Assembly: GCA_903861005.1 (NCBI GenBank)
Contig: CAIOSP010000064.1
Coordinates: 1 to 64,000 of the forward strand
Direction: 5' to 3'
DNA from: an uncultured Pseudomonadota bacterium
Lineage (GTDB): Bacteria > Myxococcota_A > UBA796 > GCA-2862545
DNA: 64,000 nucleotides
The notes under the pieces: generated by a model
Databases searched by the model: none
Seen by the model: the letters and a program-made list of their open reading frames with translations, nothing else
Told to the model about the DNA's origin: nothing
Part shown: in pieces, positions 18,579 to 27,427 of the stretch
How positions within the stretch are numbered: position 1 is the stretch's first letter
How the letters are laid out: each line of letters opens with the position of its first letter
Translations under genes and position numbers: made by a program

Positions 18579-21500
18579 ATGCCCGTCCCGACCCCACGGT
18601 TTCACCTTGAGGTGGTGTCCACCCCTCGGACCAACCTCGCGATGCAGCAGAACGGCGTGCCGCTCGTGCGAAGCCTTCGGGTCCGCAACGTGGAGGAGGT
18701 CGGTTGGCGAAAGTTGGTGCTGCGCGTGGTGGCGGATCCGGCCTGTGTGGCGCCATGGTCGGTGACGGTCGACGGCCTGCGCCCTGGGGCCACCCATGCG
18801 GTGGAGCCGGTGCCGCTGCTGCTCTCGCCCAGCTTCCTCGCGCGGCAGGCCGAGTCGGAGGTGGGCACGCTCATGGTCGGCGTGACCGTCGACGAGGACG
18901 AGGAGGTGCTGACGACCTTCCCGCTGGAGGTGATGGCGCCGACCGCCTGGATGGGCACGAGCGTGCTGCCCGAGCTGCTGGCCGCGTTCGTCCGCCCGAA
19001 CGCGCCGGTGCTGGCGCCCCTGCTGAAGGACGCTTCGGAGCGCCTGCGCGCGGCCACGGGGGACGCGTCGCTGTCGGGCTACCAGTCGCGTGACCCCAAG
19101 CGCGTGTGGCGCACCGCCGCCGCGCTGTACGAGGCCGTGCAGGCCCGCGGCACCAGCTACATCAGCCCCCCCGCCAGCTTTGAGGTGACCGGCCAGAAGG
19201 TCCGCACCCACGAGCAGGTGATCGAAGGTGGGCAGGGCACCTGTCTGGATCTGACGGTGCTGCTGGCCGCGCTGCTGGAGCAGACCGGGCTCCACCCGCT
19301 GCTGGTGGTGGTGCAGGGGCACGCGTTCCCTGGCGTGTGGTTGACCGACTTTGCGCTGCAGGAGCCCGCGCTCGACGACCCGCTGCCGCTCCGCAAGCGC
19401 GTGGAGCTCGGCGAGGCGCTGGTCTTCGACAGCTCGGCGGTGGCCCAGGGCGTGCCTTTTGAGCGCGCGGTGGCGGTGGCGGAGCGCGCGCTGCACGACG
19501 TGGAGCGCTTCCGCATGGTGCTCGACGTCACCTGCGCGCGCAGCAACCGCGTGCGACCGCTGCCCTTGGAGAGCGCGGGCGACGCGCTCGCCGACGCCGT
19601 GTTGGCCGCGCCAGACCTGCGCCTTGGTGTGGTGCCGTCGGCTGTGCCCGAGGACCGGTTCCGCTTCACCGGGGCTCCGTCCAAGGCCGCGACGCCCGTC
19701 ACCCGCACGCGGGTGGACGCCTGGAAGCAGCGACTCCTCGACCTCTCGCTCAACAACCGCCTGCTCAACTTCCGTTCGGGCAAGGCGACGCTGGAGCTGC
19801 CCGGGATCGACGTACACGCGCTGGAGGACGCGCTCTGTGAGGGCAAGTCGCTGGAACTGGTTCCCAAGCTGACGCCGCGCGCGGCCGACCCGCGCGACCC
19901 GGCCGCGGACGGCGTGCCGGCGGACGTGCTCGCCGAGGCCCGCGCAAAGGAGGAGCAGGCCGCCGGTCGTCTGCACTCGGCGCAGCCGCCCGCGGAGCAT
20001 GAGCGCGCGCTGCTCGAGCTGTTCCGCACCAGCCGGTCCGCGTTCGAGGAGTCCGGCGCCGTGTTGCTCTACGTGGCGATCGGCATGCTCGTGTGGTTTG
20101 AGTCGGCGTCGAGCACGCAGCCTCGCAAGGCGCCGCTGGTGCTGGTGCCGGTGCAACTCAAGCGCGGTCGCGCGCCAGGCACCTGGACGCTGTCGCGCGC
20201 CGATGAGGACACCCGCGTCAACGTCACGCTGCTGCAGAAGCTGCAGAAGGACTTCGGCGTGGACGTCGCCGGGCTGGACGTGCTCGAAGAGGACGGATCG
20301 GGCTTCGACATCGCGCGCGTCCTCCACGGCTTCCGCGCCCGCATCCGGGACCGCGATCGGTGGCTGGTGGTGGAGGAGGCGCACCTCGGCCTGTTCTCGT
20401 TCCACAAGTTCCTGATGTGGCTGGACCTGGAGGCCAAGACCGACGCGCTCCTCCAGAACCCGGTGGTGAAGCACATCTTCGAAGGTGGCGGCAGCGCGTT
20501 CCCGCTGGCAGCACCCCTCGTGGCACCCGGCGATGTGGATCTGGCGCGCGCGCCGCGGGATGTCCTGACGGTGGTCGACGCCGATCCGAGCCAGCTGTCT
20601 GCGATCCTCGCGGCGGAGGACGGCTCGTCGTTTGTGCTCCAGGGGCCGCCCGGCACGGGCAAGTCGCAGACCATCACCAACCTGATCGCGCAGCTGCTGG
20701 CGGCGAACAAGACGGTGCTGTTCGTGTCGGAGAAGCTGGCCGCGCTGGAGGTGGTGCAGCGTCGCCTGGCCAAGGTGGGTCTGGCGCCGTTCTGCCTGGA
20801 GTTGCACTCGAACCAAGCGAGCAAGGCCGCGGTCATGGCGCAGCTCAAGTCCTCGTTCGAGGTGGGCGCGACCCGCTCCGGCGAGGCGTGGACGGACCAC
20901 TGCGCCAAGCTGGAGGCCGCGCGGGTGCAACTCAACGCGCACGCCGCGCGGCTCGCGGCGCCGTCGCCGTTTGGTCTGCCCACCCGTGAGGTGCTGGCGT
21001 CGCTCTTTGGCATGATGGACGTGCCACGCCTCGCGCTGCCCGCGGTGGACATGCGCGTCCTGGCGCCCTCGGACGTGGCGAGCCGTCTGGCGGCAGCGCG
21101 CGCGCTGTCTGTCGCCGTGGGGCAGGTGGGGGACCTGGCGACGCATCCGTTCCGTGGCGCGGGGCGCTCCGACTGGGATCCGACCTGGGCCCGTCAGGTG
21201 GACGACGCCGCGCGCGCGTTGGCGGACGCGGCGCGGGTGGTGGACGCCAAGGTGTCCGCGGCCCTGTCGGCGACCGGGATGCCCGTCGACACCGATCTGG
21301 ACACGCTCGTCGAGGCCGCGACGCTGCTGCTTGAGTCGCCCGCGCCGCCGGCCGCGCTCGTCGCGCTCGGGGGCTTCCCGGATCGCGCGGCTCGTGTGCG
21401 CGGCTGGATCACGCGTGGGCGCGTGCTCGGGCAGCGTCGCGCGGCGTTGCTCGACACCTGGCAGGAGTCGATCCTCACCGCCGATCTCGCGTCGCTGCGG

Positions 21501-24428
21501 GAGCGCTTCGGCGTGTGGGCGCACGCCTTCGTGCTGTTCGCGTTTGTGATGCTGTGGGGCGCGCGCCGTCGCCTGCGCGCGTTCGCACGCGCCACGGTGC
21601 CTGGAAACGCCGCCGTGATTGAGGGGCTGGACGAGGCGACCTTCGTGCGCGACGAGACCGCGGCGCTCGCCAAGGTGGGTCCGGTGGCGCGAGGCTGGTT
21701 GGGCGAGCGCTGGCAGGACGCGGGCACGCCGTGGGACGCGGCTGAGCAGGTGCTCACCTGGGCCGAGCGCTTCCAGGGCTTCCTGCTTCGCCTAGTCGAC
21801 CGCCGCGGGACCACCGCGGAGGCCGCGCGGCTCACCACGCTGGCCACCGACCAGGCCGCGCTGCTGCGCCCAGGCTCGCGCACGCACGCCGCGTTGTCCG
21901 AGCTGGTGGGCGCGGCGAGCACGCTCGGCGACGCGCGTCGTGCGGCGGTGACGCGGCTCGGGCTCGACGAGGCGGTCGCGTGGGGGACTGCGCCTACGCC
22001 GGCGCGGCTGGCGGCGGTCGCGGACGGCTGGCTCGCGTCGGGCACGCTGCTGCGCGCTTGGTGTGACGTGGTGGACGCGGTGGTGGACGCCTCCAAGCTG
22101 GGGCTGCGCCCGCTCGTGGATGCGGTCACCGCGGGGACGGTCCGGCACGCCCACATCGAGCGGTCGGTCGATCGCAGCCTGCGCGAGGGCTGGTGGGAGG
22201 CGCTGCTCCAGAAGGAGCCCGCGCTCGCGCGCTTCCGCGGGGCGACGCACGCGGACTTGATCACGCGCTTCCGCGAGCTGGACCGCAAGGCGATCGAGTT
22301 GGCCCGCGCGGAGGTGCGCGCCAGGCTCGCGGCGCGGGTCCCGGACGCGAACGCCCCTGGCGACGAGATGGCGCTGCTGCGTCGGCAGCTGATGATGCAG
22401 CGTCGGCACATGCCGATCCGGCAGCTCTTCACCAAGATCCCCACCACGCTCAAGCGCGCCAAGTCTTGCGTGCTGATGAGCCCGCTGTCGGTCGCGCAGT
22501 ACCTGGACCCCAGCCTCGAAGGGTTCGATGTGGTCGTGTTCGACGAGGCCTCGCAGATCCCGCCGTGGGACGCGGTGGGCGCGATCGCGCGCGGCCGCCA
22601 GGTGGTCGTCGTGGGCGACAGCAAGCAGCTTCCGCCCACCAGCTTCTTTGGCCGCAGCGCCGACGAGGACGGTGACGATCCCGACGACGAGTCGCTGGTC
22701 GAGATGGAGAGCATCCTCGACGAGGCGGTGGGCGCGGGCCTGACCCAGCTGCTCTTGCAGTGGCACTACCGAAGCCAGCACGAGTCGCTCATCTCGTTCA
22801 GCAACGTGCACTACTACGAGAGCCGCCTGCACACGTTCCCCTCCGCGGCGGCCGACGTGCCCGAACTGGGCGTGAAGCTGGTCAAGGTCAACGGCTTCTA
22901 CGACCGCGGCGGCAGCCGCACGAACGAGGCCGAGGCGATCGCGGTGGTCGACGAGGTCATCCGCCTGCTTCAGCTCCCGGATGATCAGCGCCCCTCGGTG
23001 GGCGTGGTCACCTTCAGCATGCCGCAGCAGCGCTGCGTGCAGGACCTGCTCGACGCGCGCCTGCGCACGCTCCCGGACCTGCAGAAGCACTTCACGGACG
23101 CGGTGTCCGAGAAGGTGTTCGTGAAGAACCTGGAGAACGTCCAGGGCGACGAGCGCGACGTCATGCTGTTCAGCGTCTGCTACGGGCCCGACAAGGCGGG
23201 CAAGCTGACCATGAACTTTGGTCCGCTCAACCGCAAGGGTGGCGAGCGTCGGCTCAACGTCGCCGTCACCCGCGCGCGCAAGCGCCTGATGCTCTTCTCC
23301 ACGCTGTCGTGGGATCGCATCCCCGATCACGGCACGGCGGCGGTCGGAGTGGCGCACCTCAAGGCCTATCTGCGGTTCGCGGAGCACGGCGAGGCGGCGC
23401 TGCTCGCGACCACCTCCACGCCCGATCGCGACACCTTCATGAGCCCGTTCGAGGAGCAGGTGTTCCGCGAGCTCACGGACGCGGGCTTTCAGGTCCACAC
23501 CCAGGTGGGCTGCAGCGGCTACAAGATCGACCTGGCGATCGTGGATCCGGAGCGGCCCGGCACCTACCTGATCGGCATCGAGTGCGACGGTGCGACCTAC
23601 CATGGCTCACGCGCGGCGCGAGAGCGCGACCGCCTGCGCGAGGACGTGCTCGTCACGCTCGGCTGGCGCATCCACCGCATCTGGTCGACCGACTGGTGGT
23701 ACGAGCGCGCGACCGCGGTCAAGCGGGTGATCGAGGCCGTCGAGGAGGCGAAGGTGGCGCCTCGTCTGGCGCCTCGTGTGGCGCTGCCCCCACCGGAGCC
23801 GGTGATCGCCGAGGCGGCGGCGCCGTCGCTGGAAGAGCGTCTTGCCTCACCCGTGGCCGTGGCTTGGCCCGCCAACGCGAAGCCGTGGCGTGTGATGCAG
23901 CTCGCGGACGTGCCCGGCGGTCGCGAGGCGTTCTACGAAGTGCACGCGCGCCCCAGGCTTGCGACGGCGCTCCTGCAACTGGTGAACACCCACGGACCGG
24001 TGCACCGCGACAGCGCCTACCGCACGGTGGCGGGCGCGTGGGGGCTGGCCTCGCTCGGCAAGCGCATCGTCGCGCAGCTCGACGCGTCCCTGCTCGTGCT
24101 GACCCCTGACCAGCGGCCGATGATCCGCGGCGAATTCCTCTGGTCGCCAGGCGTCGACCCGAAGACGTGGCGTGAGTTCCGCTACCCGGTGGGCGGCTCG
24201 CGCGACCTCGACACGGTCAGCGCCGAAGAGGCCGCGAACGCCGCGGCGTGGGTCCTCTCCCGCGGTCTGTCGATGGGGCAGGAGGACCTCGCGCGCGAGA
24301 CGGCCAAGGTGTTCGGCCTGGCCGGGGTGAGCGCGAAGGCGCGCGCGCGTTTGGACGAGGCCGTACCGCAGCTCGTCGCGTCGGGTCGCGCCTCGCGCGA
24401 CGGCGATCGGCTGCGCTGGAGCGGCTGA
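18579..24428 (+). CDS. Giant DUF4011/SF1 helicase/Vsr-like nuclease protein, candidate Hhe-type antiphage defence
   Basis: 1949 residues in one gene. ATG 18579 has GGAG with a 5-base spacer. Domains in order: an immunoglobulin-like N-terminus (to about 200); a transglutaminase-like segment with GGQGTCLDLTVLLAAL (Cys) and VQGHAFPGVW (His); a DUF4011-like region beginning RVDAWKQRLLDLSLNNRLLNF; helicase Walker A GPPGTGKSQT (about 690); a long helical insertion that includes a hydrophobic stretch; Walker B VVFDEASQIPPWD and motif III VVVGDSKQLPPTSFF; C-terminal helicase motifs NVQGDERDVM and RRLNVAVTRARKRL; then a Vsr/PD-(D/E)XK-like nuclease (FMSPFEEQVF, KIDLAIVD, IGIECDGATYH); and a DUF3320-like end. 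As I recall, DUF4011-helicase-Vsr proteins were reported as single-gene phage defence. It stands alone, with unrelated neighbours on both sides. Confidence 0.85.
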   Translation: MPVPTPRFHLEVVSTPRTNLAMQQNGVPLVRSLRVRNVEEVGWRKLVLRVVADPACVAPWSVTVDGLRPGATHAVEPVPLLLSPSFLARQAESEVGTLMVGVTVDEDEEVLTTFPLEVMAPTAWMGTSVLPELLAAFVRPNAPVLAPLLKDASERLRAATGDASLSGYQSRDPKRVWRTAAALYEAVQARGTSYISPPASFEVTGQKVRTHEQVIEGGQGTCLDLTVLLAALLEQTGLHPLLVVVQGHAFPGVWLTDFALQEPALDDPLPLRKRVELGEALVFDSSAVAQGVPFERAVAVAERALHDVERFRMVLDVTCARSNRVRPLPLESAGDALADAVLAAPDLRLGVVPSAVPEDRFRFTGAPSKAATPVTRTRVDAWKQRLLDLSLNNRLLNFRSGKATLELPGIDVHALEDALCEGKSLELVPKLTPRAADPRDPAADGVPADVLAEARAKEEQAAGRLHSAQPPAEHERALLELFRTSRSAFEESGAVLLYVAIGMLVWFESASSTQPRKAPLVLVPVQLKRGRAPGTWTLSRADEDTRVNVTLLQKLQKDFGVDVAGLDVLEEDGSGFDIARVLHGFRARIRDRDRWLVVEEAHLGLFSFHKFLMWLDLEAKTDALLQNPVVKHIFEGGGSAFPLAAPLVAPGDVDLARAPRDVLTVVDADPSQLSAILAAEDGSSFVLQGPPGTGKSQTITNLIAQLLAANKTVLFVSEKLAALEVVQRRLAKVGLAPFCLELHSNQASKAAVMAQLKSSFEVGATRSGEAWTDHCAKLEAARVQLNAHAARLAAPSPFGLPTREVLASLFGMMDVPRLALPAVDMRVLAPSDVASRLAAARALSVAVGQVGDLATHPFRGAGRSDWDPTWARQVDDAARALADAARVVDAKVSAALSATGMPVDTDLDTLVEAATLLLESPAPPAALVALGGFPDRAARVRGWITRGRVLGQRRAALLDTWQESILTADLASLRERFGVWAHAFVLFAFVMLWGARRRLRAFARATVPGNAAVIEGLDEATFVRDETAALAKVGPVARGWLGERWQDAGTPWDAAEQVLTWAERFQGFLLRLVDRRGTTAEAARLTTLATDQAALLRPGSRTHAALSELVGAASTLGDARRAAVTRLGLDEAVAWGTAPTPARLAAVADGWLASGTLLRAWCDVVDAVVDASKLGLRPLVDAVTAGTVRHAHIERSVDRSLREGWWEALLQKEPALARFRGATHADLITRFRELDRKAIELARAEVRARLAARVPDANAPGDEMALLRRQLMMQRRHMPIRQLFTKIPTTLKRAKSCVLMSPLSVAQYLDPSLEGFDVVVFDEASQIPPWDAVGAIARGRQVVVVGDSKQLPPTSFFGRSADEDGDDPDDESLVEMESILDEAVGAGLTQLLLQWHYRSQHESLISFSNVHYYESRLHTFPSAAADVPELGVKLVKVNGFYDRGGSRTNEAEAIAVVDEVIRLLQLPDDQRPSVGVVTFSMPQQRCVQDLLDARLRTLPDLQKHFTDAVSEKVFVKNLENVQGDERDVMLFSVCYGPDKAGKLTMNFGPLNRKGGERRLNVAVTRARKRLMLFSTLSWDRIPDHGTAAVGVAHLKAYLRFAEHGEAALLATTSTPDRDTFMSPFEEQVFRELTDAGFQVHTQVGCSGYKIDLAIVDPERPGTYLIGIECDGATYHGSRAARERDRLREDVLVTLGWRIHRIWSTDWWYERATAVKRVIEAVEEAKVAPRLAPRVALPPPEPVIAEAAAPSLEERLASPVAVAWPANAKPWRVMQLADVPGGREAFYEVHARPRLATALLQLVNTHGPVHRDSAYRTVAGAWGLASLGKRIVAQLDASLLVLTPDQRPMIRGEFLWSPGVDPKTWREFRYPVGGSRDLDTVSAEEAANAAAWVLSRGLSMGQEDLARETAKVFGLAGVSAKARARLDEAVPQLVASGRASRDGDRLRWSG

Positions 24429-24434
24429 TCGGCG

Positions 24435-24668
24435 CTACTGCTGCAGCCACGCCCAGCGGAGCGCGAACGCGAGGAGCGCGCCCATGCCCCCCAGCGCGAA
24501 GGTCCCTGCAAAGGCGAGGATCTGCTTGTCCGTCTCGTCCAGATAGGGGCGCCACCACACGGGCTTTACGTAGGTAGGCGGACGCGGAGACCTCCGGGGG
24601 GAGGGTCGGTCGTCGCGGGATGCATGACGCAGCGAGCGTGTGGTCAGCGTGTCCTCGCCGGAGGCCAT
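24435..24668 (-). CDS. Small single-pass membrane protein, hypothetical
   Basis: 77 residues from ATG 24668. A basic N-terminal half rich in Arg/Ser/Pro ends in a Trp/Tyr-containing patch, then one strong membrane helix (ILAFAGTFALGGMGALLAFAL) and a short WAWLQQ tail. This looks like a cytoplasm-in small membrane protein. The stop lies 6 bases from the convergent helicase gene stop. No family is recognised and the ribosome binding site is weak, so it could be spurious, but the clean hydrophobic segment supports it. Confidence 0.5.
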   Translation of the reverse strand: MASGEDTLTTRSLRHASRDDRPSPRRSPRPPTYVKPVWWRPYLDETDKQILAFAGTFALGGMGALLAFALRWAWLQQ

Positions 24669-25360
24669 GGGCGACTCTCGCCGGTGAGGGGTGGTGGTGG
24701 GTGCGGGAGGATGGTGCACGGGTCGGGGGCCTCTCTGCACCGGATCGATCTGCGCGGGCGGAACTTTGAGTGCGATTTCGAAGGCCGTGGTTCGGATCGG
24801 CCGACGCAGCACGCGGTGTGCGGCGCCCGGAAAGAACGATCTCCAAAATCAGGTCCGACGCGACGACGAGTGGGTTGGGAGTGCTCCTCCCAAGCCCGGC
24901 CTCTCCACTTCAATTCCACCTTCCTGGTTGACGTGGAGAGGCTAGGCCACTTCCCTCGCTGGGGTGGCCGACTGCGGCTCGCTGGCCTGCTGCCTACTCG
25001 GGGTCGGCGGACGACGCTTGGTTCGCCCGCTCGACCCGGGCGATCGCGTGGGTCAGCTCGCGCAGGTGGCGGACAAAGTCTCGCGGGGCCTCGGTGCGCT
25101 GCGGACCTGCGGCCTTCCCGGGAACTGCGTCGTGCTGGGTCGGGGGCGCGGCGGGCGTCACGCTTGGGGTCCGAGGCGGAGGGGGAGACGTCGTCGTCGC
25201 TTTGTTCACAGGCAGGGTGTCCGTATACGTGGTGGTACGTACGGTAAGTCCCTTCCGAGGTGGCGCGTATACGGTGAAGCCCGTACCTCCCGTGTAGAAG
25301 TGCTTGGTTGGACCGTGGGTGCGGTGCGTGGGCTCGGCTTCGGTCGGGAGCGGGACCGTT
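24669..25360. other. Non-coding 0.7-kb stretch with hairpins and palindromes
   Basis: No convincing gene. It holds two adjacent stem-loops (24872-24881 with 24887-24897; CCTCTCCAC 24900-24908 with GTGGAGAGG 24933-24941) and, further right, a 9-bp inverted repeat CCGTATACG (25221-25229)/CGTATACGG (25266-25274), with the palindrome GTACGTAC between them. The AT-richer patches stand out from the surroundings. A minus-strand frame of 160 codons at 24994-25476 is Pro/Thr-rich, lacks a ribosome binding site and overlaps the next gene, so it is not called. Confidence 0.5.
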
Positions 25361-27427
25361 TTGAGACCCTTCAGACTGCGTGGTGTCTGCGGCCTTGCGC
25401 TCTGCGCGTGGGGGTTGGTGTGCTCGGACCAGGGCGCCAAGCCCTCTGACACGGACCGTGGCGCGACCGAGGACACGGATCAGCCGGTCGCCGCGAGCGT
25501 GGCCCCCCACGCCGGGCGCTGCGTCACCTGTCGCGCGCTGAGTACAACCGCACCGTCGCAGACCTCACCGGCACCCGGCTCCAGCCCGCCAACGACTTCC
25601 CGCAGACGACGTCACCGACGGGTTTGACGTGGTGGCCGAGGGGCTGTCGCTGTTGCCGCTGCTGATCGAGGCGTACGATCAGGCCGCCGCAGCGCTGGCG
25701 GACGAGATCGTCGACCGTCCGCTCGACGCGGCGGTGGACGTGACGCTGAGCCCCGTAGGCCGGGACGTCACCGTGGAGAGCGCGGACCACGCGGTCGTGG
25801 GCGACACCATGGCGCTGTTCACGGCGGGTGCGGTGCGCGTCCCTTACGACGTGCTGGAGAATGGCAGCTGCGTCCTCTCGGCGCATGTCTGGACGGACCT
25901 GGCGGGCGGGGTGTCGACGCCGCGCTGTTTGGGACCACGGAGTCCGGGCCGCGGCGCTTCGCCGTCACCGCCACCAGCGCGGCGACCGCGGAGTGGATCC
26001 AGGTGGGGCTTCGACTGACGCGCGGCCGCGCGCAGCTTGAGCTGGCGCTGGAGTCCGACGTCGTCGACGCGAGCGCGGATCGGACGCTCTACGTCGACGC
26101 GCTGCGCGTGCAGGGCCCGAGTGATCTCGCAGTGCGTACCAACACGCCGCACGACCGGGTGATGTCCTGCGACCCCGAGCTGGAGTCAGACCCACGGGCC
26201 TGCGCCCAGGAGGTGCTCACGGCGTTTGCGCCGCGCGCCTGGGGTCGTCCGGTGGAGCCGTCGGAGAACGATCGCCGCTTGGAGGTCTTCGACATGGTGA
26301 TCGCCGACGGCGATCCGCCTCGCCTCGCGATGGACTACGCGCTGCGGGCCGTGCTCTCCAGCCCGTACTTCGTGATGCTGGTGGCACCGGCGCCCGAGGC
26401 CGACGGCCGCTCCCCGGTCGCGGACGACTTCACGTTGGCGTCGCGTCTGTCCTACCTGCTGTGGTCGTCGACGCCCGACGACGAGCTGTTCGGGCTGGCC
26501 GAGCGCGGGGCGCTGAGTCATCCTGACGTGCTGGGCGCGCAGGTCGAGCGCATGCTGCGCAGCCCGAAGGCGTCGGCGCTGGCGGAGGACTTCGCCGGTC
26601 AGTGGCTGCTCGGACGCGCGGTCGATCGCGCGGGGCCAGACTCGCTCATCTACCCGCAGTTCAACGAGAGCGTGCGCGCGTCGATGAAGGAGTCGATGCG
26701 GCTCACCTTCCTGGATCGGCTGCGCGCGGCCACGCCGGTGACCGGCCTGCTGCTGTCCACGCACATGCACGTGGATGGCGCGCTCGCGCCGCTCATCGGG
26801 ATCGACCTCGCGCCGTTCGCGCCGTTCGCGGATCAGGATGTGTCCGCAGCCGGTCGGTACGGGTGGCTGTCGATGCCCGGCCTGCTCACCGTCACCTCGG
26901 TGCCCACGCGCACCTCGCCGGTTCGGCGCGGCGCCTGGGTGCTGTCCAACCTGATGTGCACGTCTCCGGGCACGCCGCCGCCGGGTGTGTCGGGCTTCCC
27001 GGACGCCAGCCCGGACGCGGCCACGGTGCGCGAGCGGCTGGAGCAGCACCGCCAAGATCCGGCGTGCGCCGCGTGCCACGACCCGATCGATCCGTTGGGC
27101 CTCGCGCTGGAGAACTTCGACGGGATCGGCGCGTGGCGCGACCAGGACAACGGCGAGCCGATCGACGCGTCTGGCCAGCTGCCCAACGGCACCGCGGTGG
27201 ACGGCGCGGCCGACCTCGCGCACGTGCTGGGCTCCGACCCGAGCTTTGGGCGCTGCGTCGTGAAGAAGCTGTTCACCTACACGCACGGCCGCGCGCCGGA
27301 CGACGCGGATCGGGCACGACTCAACCTGCTGACCGACGGTGCCCTGGCCGGGCAGGCGTCGTTCTCCGACATCCTGGTGCGCTTGGTCACCGATGACGCG
27401 TTCATGCAGGTTGGGGTGGAGCGATGA
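25361..27427 (+). pseudogene. DUF1587/DUF1592/DUF1588/DUF1585 secreted protein, three -1 frameshifts near its 5' end
   Basis: This family (about 650-700 residues, frequent in Planctomycetes and Myxococcota, paired with DUF1552) is here broken into pieces. A TTG near 25361 starts a hydrophobic export segment; the start is uncertain. One base is missing in C6 at 25503-25508, after which the DUF1587 sequence ALRHLSRAEYNRTVADLTG appears. A second is missing in CCC at 25599-25601 (then ADDVTDGFDVVAEGLS), and a third in GGGG at 25908-25911 (then VDAALFGTTESGPRRFAV). From about 25915 the frame is intact to 27427; the open part from 26003 encodes DUF1592, DUF1588 (SVPTRTSPVRRGAWVLSNL, CAACHDPIDPLGLALENFD) and DUF1585. 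The stop overlaps the DUF1552 gene start (ATGA). All three breaks are in homopolymers, so sequencing error is as likely as decay. Confidence 0.75.

Noticed and set aside
18459-21524. 1021-codon minus-strand open frame opposite the helicase gene
   Set aside because: Arg/His/Gln-rich composition typical of antisense frames in high-GC genes; no domain or start signal.
24994-25476. 160-codon minus-strand frame in the non-coding stretch
   Set aside because: Pro/Thr-rich with no recognisable fold or ribosome binding site, and its start overlaps the DUF1592 gene. Kept only as a note.
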